Source: Pseudomonadota bacterium
GTDB taxonomy: Bacteria > Pseudomonadota > Alphaproteobacteria > Rhizobiales > Xanthobacteraceae
NCBI GenBank assembly: GCA_023432845.1
Contig: JAEZEY010000405.1
Coordinates: forward strand, 1-23,940
Length of the DNA: 23,940 bases
Reading direction: 5' to 3'
In this document: piece by piece, positions 6,308 through 13,102 of the stretch
Layout of the letters: each line of letters opens with the position of its first letter
How positions within the stretch are numbered: position 1 is the stretch's first letter
Position numbers and translations under genes: made by a program
Notes under the pieces: generated by a model
Seen by the model: the letters and a program-made list of their open reading frames with translations, nothing else
Databases searched by the model: none
Told to the model about the DNA's origin: nothing

Positions 6308-8293
6308 CTACGCGTTCGTCAGGCTGTTCTTGCGCTCGACGATGCGGACGAGGTCGCCCATGATGCGGTTGAGTTCGAAATCCTTCGGCGTGTAAACCGC
6401 CGCGACTCCGGCCTTCTCCAATTCGGCGGCGTCTTCCGGCGGAATGATGCCGCCGGCCACCACCGGCACATCGAGGCCGGCTTCCCTGACGCGGCCGATC
6501 ACGTCCTTGACCAGCGGCAGATGGCTGCCGGACAGGATGGACAGACCGATGACATGCGCCTTCTGGTCGCGCGCGGCTTCGACGATTTCTTCCGGCGTCA
6601 GGCGGATGCCTTCATAGACCACCTGCATGCCGGCATCGCGGGCGCGCACGGCGATCTGCTCGGCGCCGTTGGAGTGGCCGTCGAGGCCGGGCTTGCCGAC
6701 GAGGAAAGTGAGGCGGCGGCCCAGTTTCGATGACACGCGGTCGACATCGGCGCGGATATCGTCGAGGCCTTCGACGTCATTGCGCATGGCATTGCCGACG
6801 CCGGTCGGCGCGCGGTATTCGCCGAACGCTTCGCGCAAGGTCCAGCCCCATTCGCCGGTGGTGACGCCAGCCTTGGCGCACTGGATCGACGGCGGCATGA
6901 TGTTGCTGCCTTCGGTCGCGGCGCGCTTGAGCGCGGCGAGCGCCTCGGCGACGGCCCTGTTGTCGCGTTGTGCGCGCCAGGCATTGAGCCGTTCGATCTG
7001 GTTATGCTCGGCTTCCTCCGGCACGGTCATGATCGACGCGGTGCCGCCGGTGAGCGGGGACGGCTCGGTCTCCAGATATTTGTTGACGCCGACGACCACC
7101 TGATCGCCGCGCTCGATCGCTTCGAGCCGCGCGGTGTTGGATTCGACGAGGCGCTGCTTCATGTAGCCGGTCTCGACCGCTGCCACCGCACCGCCCATGT
7201 CCTCGATGCGCTTGAGTTCTTCGCGAGCCTCGGATTTCAGCTCCTCGACCTTGCGGGTGATCTCCGACGAGCCGTCGAAGATGTCGCCGTATTCGAGTAG
7301 GTCTGTCTCGAAAGCGAGGATCTGCTGCATGCGCAGCGACCATTGCTGATCCCATGGTCGCGGCAGGCCAAGCGCCTCGTTCCAGGCCGGCAACTGCACG
7401 GCGCGGGCGCGGGCGTTTTTCGACAAGGTCACCGCCAGCATTTCGATGAGAATGCGGGCCACGTTGTTTTCCGGCTGCGGCTCCGTGAGGCCGAGCGAGT
7501 TGACCTGCACGCCGTAGCGGAACAGCCGCTGTTTCGGATCGGTGACGCCATAGCGCTCGCGCGTGATCTCGTCCCACAATTCGGTAAAGGCGCGCATCTT
7601 GCAGACTTCGGTGATGAAGCGCAGCCCGGCATTGACGAAGAACGAAATGCGGCCGACCACTTCGCCGAACTTGGCCTGATCGACTTCGCCGGACTCTTTC
7701 ACCGTGTCGAGCACGGCGATGGCGGTGGCGAGCGCGTAGGCGAGCTCCTGCACCGGCGTCGCGCCGGCCTCCTGCAAATGATAGGAGCAGATGTTCATCG
7801 GATTCCACTTCGGAAGCTCCGATGTGGTGAAGATGGCCACGTCCTTGATCAGCCGCAGCGACGGCTTCGGCGGAAACACGTAAGTGCCGCGCGATAGATA
7901 TTCCTTGATGATGTCGTTCTGAATCGTGCCGGTCAGCGCCGTGCGCGGCGCGCCCGTTTCATCCGCGACCGCGATGTAGAGGGCCATCAGCCACGCCGCG
8001 GTGGCGTTGATGGTCATCGACGTGTTCATCGAGCCGAGCGGAATCTGATCGAACAGCGCCCGCATGTCGCCGAGATGGCTGATCGGCACGCCGACCTTGC
8101 CGACTTCGCCGCGCGACAGCACATGGTCGCTGTCATAACCGGTCTGGGTCGGCAGATCGAAGGCGACCGACAGGCCGGTCTGCCCCTTGGCGAGGTTCTT
8201 GCGGTACAGCGCGTTGGAGTCCGCGGCCGTGGAATGGCCGGCATAGGTACGGAAAATCCAGGGTTTATCGCGCTTTTGCTTTTCGGCGGTCAT
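6308..8293 (-). CDS. ecm: Ethylmalonyl-CoA mutase (B12-dependent)
   Basis: Coenzyme B12-dependent mutase converting (2R)-ethylmalonyl-CoA to (2S)-methylsuccinyl-CoA in the ethylmalonyl-CoA pathway. The 661-aa single chain has the acyl-CoA mutase TIM-barrel (beginning KPWIFRTYAGHSTAADSNALYR) and a C-terminal cobalamin-binding domain with the DxHxxG motif DGHSNG (lower axial ligand His540) and later GLSILSGSH and GGIIP motifs. The opening FRTYAGHST, where methylmalonyl-CoA mutases have a related but different segment, and the short length point to Ecm (formerly MeaA). The divergent ccr neighbour strongly supports this over methylmalonyl-CoA mutase. The start is ATG 8293; a longer in-frame reading to 8392 adds a non-conserved leader. 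It is transcribed divergently from ccr, with a shared operator candidate 40 bp upstream. Confidence 0.94.
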   Translation of the reverse strand: MTAEKQKRDKPWIFRTYAGHSTAADSNALYRKNLAKGQTGLSVAFDLPTQTGYDSDHVLSRGEVGKVGVPISHLGDMRALFDQIPLGSMNTSMTINATAAWLMALYIAVADETGAPRTALTGTIQNDIIKEYLSRGTYVFPPKPSLRLIKDVAIFTTSELPKWNPMNICSYHLQEAGATPVQELAYALATAIAVLDTVKESGEVDQAKFGEVVGRISFFVNAGLRFITEVCKMRAFTELWDEITRERYGVTDPKQRLFRYGVQVNSLGLTEPQPENNVARILIEMLAVTLSKNARARAVQLPAWNEALGLPRPWDQQWSLRMQQILAFETDLLEYGDIFDGSSEITRKVEELKSEAREELKRIEDMGGAVAAVETGYMKQRLVESNTARLEAIERGDQVVVGVNKYLETEPSPLTGGTASIMTVPEEAEHNQIERLNAWRAQRDNRAVAEALAALKRAATEGSNIMPPSIQCAKAGVTTGEWGWTLREAFGEYRAPTGVGNAMRNDVEGLDDIRADVDRVSSKLGRRLTFLVGKPGLDGHSNGAEQIAVRARDAGMQVVYEGIRLTPEEIVEAARDQKAHVIGLSILSGSHLPLVKDVIGRVREAGLDVPVVAGGIIPPEDAAELEKAGVAAVYTPKDFELNRIMGDLVRIVERKNSLTNA

Positions 8294-8332
8294 GTCCGGC
8301 ACTCGTGGAAGAAGGCAAAGTGCCGCGTTTCT

Positions 8333-8347
8333 TATTGCAACGCAATA
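8333..8347. promoter_or_regulatory. Candidate operator upstream of ecm
   Basis: A perfect inverted repeat TATTGC-AAC-GCAATA lies 40 bp upstream of the ecm start. Read toward ecm (minus strand), 13 bases (ATATTGCGTTGCA, 8336-8348) are identical to the site in front of ccr at 8530-8542. Its position and symmetry suit a dimeric regulator. TetR-type CcrR of Methylobacterium is a known regulator of ccr; whether that family acts here is inference. Confidence 0.6.
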
Positions 8348-8529
8348 TGAATCCTGCGCGAGTTCGATCTCATCCAGGGCGCGGCGGGCCACCCGAGCGC
8401 GTCAGGACGGCACGGCGCCATTTTCTGGCCGCTACGTCATTGCTGTCGGAACCGGCCATGCATCTCGCCGAATTGATGAGCGGCGGCGAGCCTAACGATA
8501 CCGTTTTGCGGAACCTTTAAGCGCGAACG

Positions 8530-8545
8530 ATATTGCGTTGCAGCA
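8530..8545. promoter_or_regulatory. Candidate operator upstream of ccr
   Basis: ATATTGCGTTGCA (8530-8542) repeats the ecm site in the same orientation relative to its own gene; the far half-site is degenerate (GCAGCA instead of GCAATA). It lies 61 bp before the ccr start and immediately upstream of the candidate -35 region, a placement typical of an activator. Confidence 0.55.
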
Positions 8546-8549
8546 TGTG

Positions 8550-8580
8550 TTGGTTCACACTCACTGCCGAAAAATATAAC
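8550..8580 (+). promoter_or_regulatory. Candidate ccr promoter
   Basis: TTGGTT (8550-8555) and AATATA (8573-8578) are separated by 17 bp. TATAAC at 8575-8580 is an alternative -10 with 19-bp spacing. This would give a leader of about 20 nt that includes the AAGGAG ribosome-binding site. Visual match only. Confidence 0.4.
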
Positions 8581-8606
8581 AACTGCTTATCCAAGGAGAT
8601 CAGCCG

Positions 8607-9887
8607 ATGCCGGCGGTTGCGAAGGTGGAGCGGGAAGGGCCGCTCAAGAGCCTTTATGACATTGGTGAAATCCCGCCCCTCGGTCATGTCCCCGAGAAGA
8701 TGCACGCCTGGGTGATCCGCCAGGAGCGCCACGGGCCGCCCGAGCAGTCGTTCCAGCTCGAGGCCGTGCCGACCTGGCCGATTGGCGAAGAGGACGTGCT
8801 CGTCCTCGTGATGGCGGCCGGCGTCAACTACAACGGCATCTGGGCAGGCCTCGGCCAGCCCATCACCCCCTTCAACGTCCACAAGCAGCCGTTTCATATC
8901 GCCGGCTCCGATGCCTCGGGCATCGTCTGGGCAGTCGGCTCCAAGGTGAAGCGCTGGAAGGTCGGCGACGAAGTCATCGTCCATTGCAATCAGGATGACG
9001 GCGACGACGAGGACTGCAATGGCGGCGACCCGCTGCTGTCGCCGTCGCAGCGCATCTGGGGCTACGAGACGCCGGACGGCTCGTTCGCCCAGTTCTGCCG
9101 TGTACAGTCGCGCCAGTTGATGCCCAAGCCGAGCCATCTCACCTGGGAAGAGGCGGCCTGCTATACGCTGACGCTCGCCACTGCCTATCGCATGCTGTTC
9201 GGTCATGCGCCGCATACGCTCAAGCCCGGCGACAACGTGCTGGTGTGGGGCGCCTCCGGCGGCCTCGGCGTGTTTGGGGTGCAACTCGTCGCGGCCTCCG
9301 GGGCAAACGCCATCGGCGTCATCTCCGACGACTCCAAGGCCGAGTACGTGCTCAATCTGGGCGCCAAGGGCGTGATCAACCGCAAGGACTTCAAGTGCTG
9401 GGGCCAGCTGCCGCAGGTCAACTCGCCCGAATACAACGAGTGGGCCAAGGAAGCGCGCCGCTTCGGCAAGGCGATCTGGGACATCACCGGCAAGCGCGAC
9501 GTCGACATCGTGTTCGAACACCCTGGGGAGCAGACCTTCCCGGTGTCGGCGATGGTGGTGAAGCGCGGCGGCATGGTCGTGTTCTGCGCCGGCACCACCG
9601 GCTTCAACATCACCTTCGACGCGCGTTATGTCTGGATGCGGCAGAAGCGCATCCAGGGCTCGCATTTCGCGCATCTGAAGCAGGCCAGCCAGGCCAACCG
9701 CTTCGTGCTCGAGCGCCGCATCGATCCCTGTCTGTCCAAAACGTTCCCATGGATGGAGATCCCGAAGGCGCACACCATGATGTGGAAGAACCAGCATCCG
9801 CCCGGTAACATGGCGTGCCTCGTCAACGCGCCGACGATGGGGCTGAAGACGTTCGAGGACGTGCTGGAGGTTTCGGGGCAGTCGTAG
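8607..9887 (+). CDS. ccr: Crotonyl-CoA carboxylase/reductase
   Basis: NADPH-dependent reductive carboxylase turning crotonyl-CoA plus CO2 into (2S)-ethylmalonyl-CoA, the committed step of the ethylmalonyl-CoA pathway. The 426-aa medium-chain reductase fold shows GVNYNGIWAGLG (72-83), the insert rich in Asp/Gly at 129-142, the nucleotide-binding GASGGLGVFGVQL (215-227), and RIQGSHFAHLKQA (348-360). Asn76 and His353 appear to correspond to the CO2-pocket Asn and His described for the Kitasatospora enzyme (alignment by eye). ATG 8607 follows AAGGAGATC at ideal spacing. It diverges from ecm and converges on the YihY-type gene, whose stop codon is only 7 bp away. Length and motifs separate it from plain quinone reductases. 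Confidence 0.96.
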   Translation: MPAVAKVEREGPLKSLYDIGEIPPLGHVPEKMHAWVIRQERHGPPEQSFQLEAVPTWPIGEEDVLVLVMAAGVNYNGIWAGLGQPITPFNVHKQPFHIAGSDASGIVWAVGSKVKRWKVGDEVIVHCNQDDGDDEDCNGGDPLLSPSQRIWGYETPDGSFAQFCRVQSRQLMPKPSHLTWEEAACYTLTLATAYRMLFGHAPHTLKPGDNVLVWGASGGLGVFGVQLVAASGANAIGVISDDSKAEYVLNLGAKGVINRKDFKCWGQLPQVNSPEYNEWAKEARRFGKAIWDITGKRDVDIVFEHPGEQTFPVSAMVVKRGGMVVFCAGTTGFNITFDARYVWMRQKRIQGSHFAHLKQASQANRFVLERRIDPCLSKTFPWMEIPKAHTMMWKNQHPPGNMACLVNAPTMGLKTFEDVLEVSGQS

Positions 9888-9904
9888 GCTGCCGTTACGG
9901 CAGC
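9888..9904. terminator. Hairpin between convergent ccr and yihY-like gene
   Basis: GCTGCCG (9888-9894), TTA, CGGCAGC (9898-9904) form a perfect 7-bp stem with a 3-nt loop directly after the ccr stop. The TTA loop is the reverse complement of the TAA stop codon of the opposite gene. No T-run follows on either strand, so this is at most a weak bidirectional terminator. Confidence 0.4.
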
Positions 9905-10788
9905 GTCGGCTGGTCTTCGTGAACCGGACCGGGTTCGGACGCAGCGATGCGTCCGAGCCTTATTTTTTGCACGACCGAATTGAGCTCGCCGCCGTAGATG
10001 AAGATCGAGGCGCAGACGTAAAGAAACACCAGCGCGATCATCGCCGAGGCGAGGCCTGCATACATGTTGACGTAAGCGAAGGCGTAGTCGGCGAGATAGC
10101 GGCCGAAGGCGGCGCCGCCAATGAGCCAAAGCAGTAGCGTCGCCACGACTCCCGGCGCGATTTCCATGAAGCTGCGCTTTCCGGCCGGCAGCCACCGATG
10201 CACGATCAGCAGCGAGATCACCAGTACGAACGCCGCCGTGGCAAAGCGCGATAACGTGACGAGGTCGCTCAGCGGCTCAAGGGTCGGTACGTAACGCACG
10301 ATCCTGCTCCAGATCAGCGGCGCCAGCACGACAAGGAACGAAAACGACAGCAGCGCGATTGCCCCCACGATCACGTAGCCGACCGACTCGATGCGCAGCA
10401 CCCACCATGCCCGGCGCTCGGCCATGCCGTAAGCGCGGTTGAGCGCGACACGCAGGCTTTCGACGCCGCTCGAGGCGAAATAGAGCGCGAACAGAACGCC
10501 GAAGGTCAGCACGTTGCCGCGGCTACCGGTCAACACGCCGCGAATATCGGTGGCGATTGGACCAGCGACCTCTTCCGGCCAGGCTTCCAGAAGAATGCGC
10601 GCCGCCTCGTCAGCCAGGCTGTCGGAGCCGAAGAATACGGCGGCCAGTGCGGTGCAAACGATCAGAAAGGGAAACATCGCCATCAGCAGCGACAACGCGA
10701 TATGGCTGGCGATGGCCCAGCCATCATCGGCGAGAAATTGCCGGCCGGCCTCGACGACGACATGCGATGAGGTCTTGAGAAGGCGCAA
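9895..10788 (-). CDS. YihY/virulence factor BrkB family membrane protein
   Basis: Integral inner-membrane protein of the YihY/BrkB family (once called ribonuclease BN, an assignment later withdrawn); no firm biochemical role is known. The 297-aa protein has about six hydrophobic segments. Family landmarks are the N-terminal ASHIALSLLMAMFPFLI, the SSGVESLRVALNRAYG stretch around residues 110-125, and the C-terminal YAGLASAMIALVFLYVCASIFIYGGELNSV with the conserved Gly-Gly-Glu-Leu-Asn. The only usable start in frame is TTG 10788, with AGGA about 10 bp upstream. It lies 102 bp downstream of the chemotaxis receptor gene on the same strand and could share its transcript. It has no obvious role in the ethylmalonyl-CoA pathway around it. 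Confidence 0.9.
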   Translation of the reverse strand: MRLLKTSSHVVVEAGRQFLADDGWAIASHIALSLLMAMFPFLIVCTALAAVFFGSDSLADEAARILLEAWPEEVAGPIATDIRGVLTGSRGNVLTFGVLFALYFASSGVESLRVALNRAYGMAERRAWWVLRIESVGYVIVGAIALLSFSFLVVLAPLIWSRIVRYVPTLEPLSDLVTLSRFATAAFVLVISLLIVHRWLPAGKRSFMEIAPGVVATLLLWLIGGAAFGRYLADYAFAYVNMYAGLASAMIALVFLYVCASIFIYGGELNSVVQKIRLGRIAASEPGPVHEDQPTLP

Positions 10789-10890
10789 AGCGCTGACATC
10801 CTGAGCTGCGTGGCCATCCGCAGAGTTGGGGATCGGCTGGGTGTTGGCAAGTGGCGCTTGTGCCAGCCCTGCCGCAAGCGGGAAGAGGGA

Positions 10891-12906
10891 TCACGCCGCC
10901 TGGACGTCGTTCAGGAAACGGCGAATTTCGTCACCAATGCTGCCGGCTTCAACCGCGACGGCGTCGGCAAGTTCCTTGACCCCGGCGGCGGTTGAGCGGG
11001 CGTCGACTGTCACCCCGGCAACGCGGCTCATGGCCTCGGCCCCGGTGCGGGCTTCGTCAGAAGCGCGACTGACGCCTTCGGCGATCATGGCGACGGCGGC
11101 GTTCTGCTGCTCGACGGTGGCGGCGACCGCGGTAGCGATCGCGGCCATGTCGCCGATAATGGTGTTGACCTGCTCGATGGCCAGCGCCGTGCCGGCGGCG
11201 GCGGTCTGGATGCCGCCGACCTGGTCGGCGATCTCCTCTGTCGCTTTGGCGGTTTGCGCCGCGAGCGATTTGACCTCGGCGGCGACCACGGCGAAGCCGC
11301 GCCCGGCTTCGCCGGCGCGGGCCGCTTCGATGGTGGCATTCAGCGCCAGCAGATTGGTCTGGCCGGCAATGGCCTGGATGAGACCGACGACCTCGCCGAT
11401 GCGGGTCGCGGCCTGGTCGAGATCGGCCATGGTCTTGACGGTGCGCTGCGCTTCCTTCACCGCGCGCGCAGCGACGTCATTCGACTGGTTGGCCTGGGCC
11501 GCGATCGCATCGATGGAGGTGGCCAGTTCTTCGATCGAATTGGCCGCGCTGGCGACGTTGCCCGAAGCGGCGGTGGCGCTGCGTTCGGCACCGTGCGCTT
11601 CGGCAGAGACTGTGTCGGCGGTCTTGTTGAGCGCCGTCGAACTCTGCTCAAGATCCTGTGAGGCGGCGCGCAATTTGCCCAGCGCATCGCCAGCCGAGGT
11701 TTCGAAACGGCGGATTGCCGCGGCGATGCTGTCGCTGCGCGCCTCGCGGGCACGGCTTTGTTCGCCCTGGATGGCGGCGAGGTTCTGTCGCTCGATCATG
11801 GAATCGCGGAACACCAGCACCGTGCGCGCCATGGCGCCGATCTCGTCGCGCGCGCGGGTATCCGGGATTTGCGCCGACGTTTCGCCGGCTGCCAGCCGCT
11901 TCATGGCGCCGGCCAAATTCTGGAGCGGTCCGCTGATGCTGCGCCCGATGTACCAGCTGAAGGCCAGGCCGAGGATGGCCATGATAAGACCGGCCGCGAT
12001 GAGCCCGCTGCGGGTTCGGGCTTGTGAAGCGGCGAGCCTTTCGCTGGCCGTCGTCGCAGCCCGATTTGCCGTTTCGATGATCGCCGTCGCGCGCGGCAAC
12101 AAATTCTGGCTGTCGATGTCAATGATCGCCCGCAGCGGATTGGTGCGATCGGTGAGCGCGACCCAATCTGCGAAGATATCGTGATAGTCCTTCATTTCGC
12201 TGGCGAGCTTGTTCTTCATCTCCGGGGCGCCTTCAACCCCTTCGAAGATTCTGACGAACTCACGATAGGCGGTGGTGAATTGAGTGCGCGTCAGCTCGCT
12301 GGGATTGAGCCGGTATTCGGCCTCGTGGTGACGCATGTTGAGCAGCAGGACGACGATGCGCCGGGCCTCCGAAGGGGCGAGCCAACTCAGGCTGTCATTG
12401 ATCGCCGCTTCAATGCGTATGCCTGAATTATTGAGCGCGGCGCGCAACCCGTCATTCTCGGTGAGACCGAGGACGCGTTGCCTGTTGAGGAGATCGGTGT
12501 AGTTGCTGCCGATGCTGGTCAGCTCCTCACGCAGGTCGAGCATCTGCGCGGCACCGTCGGCCCCGACGAGCATGGCGATCGTGTCGAGACTGCGATTGGC
12601 AAGGTCGAGCGACTGCGGAAAGGCGTCGAGCGACGTATCGCGGTCGCGCGCGAAATCCTTCACCGCGATGCGCATCAGTGCGATCGCATTCCTGAGGTCA
12701 CGACTGGCGTCGGCGAGGCGGTGCGCATGGTCGACGGTCTCGAAGGCAGCGTCGACCTCGCGCTCGCCGGCGCTGTAGGTGACGGCATTGGCGGCAAAGC
12801 CGACCAGCGGCGCCAAGGCCAGTGCGATGATGCGGGTGCGGACCGAAAACCGGGACAGCAGCCGGTTCAGCGACAGCGACGAAAAAAGCTGTGTTCTGAA
12901 GCGCAT
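10891..12906 (-). CDS. Methyl-accepting chemotaxis protein
   Basis: Transmembrane chemoreceptor signalling to the CheA/CheW array. The 671-aa protein begins with a short basic segment and a first membrane helix (about residues 25-45, IIALALAPLVGFAANAV). A long, largely helical periplasmic domain of about 260 residues (HBM/4HB-like in appearance) follows, then a second membrane helix (SGLIAAGLIMAILGLAFSWYIG), a HAMP linker (RSISGPLQNLAGAMKRLAAGE) and the cytoplasmic signalling coiled coil. The hairpin tip is recognisable as IGEVVGLIQAIAGQTNLLALNATIEAARAGEAGRGFAVVA. No C-terminal CheR-binding pentapeptide is present; it ends NDVQAA. ATG 12906 is chosen because the frame upstream lacks conserved or hydrophobic sequence. 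Ligand unknown. It is divergent from mcd. Confidence 0.93.
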   Translation of the reverse strand: MRFRTQLFSSLSLNRLLSRFSVRTRIIALALAPLVGFAANAVTYSAGEREVDAAFETVDHAHRLADASRDLRNAIALMRIAVKDFARDRDTSLDAFPQSLDLANRSLDTIAMLVGADGAAQMLDLREELTSIGSNYTDLLNRQRVLGLTENDGLRAALNNSGIRIEAAINDSLSWLAPSEARRIVVLLLNMRHHEAEYRLNPSELTRTQFTTAYREFVRIFEGVEGAPEMKNKLASEMKDYHDIFADWVALTDRTNPLRAIIDIDSQNLLPRATAIIETANRAATTASERLAASQARTRSGLIAAGLIMAILGLAFSWYIGRSISGPLQNLAGAMKRLAAGETSAQIPDTRARDEIGAMARTVLVFRDSMIERQNLAAIQGEQSRAREARSDSIAAAIRRFETSAGDALGKLRAASQDLEQSSTALNKTADTVSAEAHGAERSATAASGNVASAANSIEELATSIDAIAAQANQSNDVAARAVKEAQRTVKTMADLDQAATRIGEVVGLIQAIAGQTNLLALNATIEAARAGEAGRGFAVVAAEVKSLAAQTAKATEEIADQVGGIQTAAAGTALAIEQVNTIIGDMAAIATAVAATVEQQNAAVAMIAEGVSRASDEARTGAEAMSRVAGVTVDARSTAAGVKELADAVAVEAGSIGDEIRRFLNDVQAA

Positions 12907-12965
12907 GGCCGGTTCCGGCTCGTCGACGATGGGGAACGCGGCACGCAACTGATGATCCCCACAAG

Positions 12966-13001
12966 AGCCCGAATTGGTTAATATTTCGGAATTTTCGGGC
13001 T
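12966..13001. repeat. Inverted repeat between MCP and mcd genes
   Basis: AGCCCGAA (12966-12973) pairs with TTCGGGCT (12994-13001) around a 20-nt AT-rich loop. It stands in the 196-bp divergent region between the chemoreceptor and mcd. It could be an operator for either gene or a leader hairpin; nothing in the sequence decides. Confidence 0.4.
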
Positions 13002-13075
13002 GCGGCCAGGGTTTGAGGCGGGCGGTCTTTGCTTTTGTGCGCTGCACGCATAGTGTGCCCGTGCCCACCGGGCTG

Positions 13076-13083
13076 TTTGCAAA
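13076..13083. promoter_or_regulatory. TTTGCAAA palindrome before mcd
   Basis: The octamer TTTGCAAA is 19 bp before the mcd start codon. As I recall, TTTGCAAA-type boxes are bound by PccR/RamB-like short-chain acyl-CoA regulators that control propionate and acetate genes. A single octamer is weak evidence. Confidence 0.25.
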
Positions 13084-13102
13084 GCCGTTTCCGAGGACCC
13101 TC

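Larger units (their letters stand above)
8294..8606. promoter_or_regulatory. Divergent ecm-ccr intergenic control region
   Basis: 313 bp without a credible gene between two divergent ethylmalonyl-CoA pathway genes. It contains both copies of the ATATTGCGTTGCA element, a candidate ccr promoter and the ccr Shine-Dalgarno (AAGGAG at 8594-8599). The central part (about 8350-8520) is GC-rich and shows nothing I recognise. ORFs crossing it have no coding character. Confidence 0.65.

Noticed and set aside
6308..8293. Methylmalonyl-CoA mutase
   Set aside because: The single-chain 661-aa form opening with FRTYAGHST next to ccr, with mcd nearby, fits ethylmalonyl-CoA mutase; methylmalonyl-CoA mutase large subunits are longer.
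8292..8520. Short plus-strand ORFs in the ecm-ccr gap
   Set aside because: No ribosome-binding site and no conserved composition; the space is better explained as a control region.
10826..12184. 452-aa plus-strand ORF
   Set aside because: Ala/Ser/Arg-rich antisense image of the chemoreceptor signalling domain.
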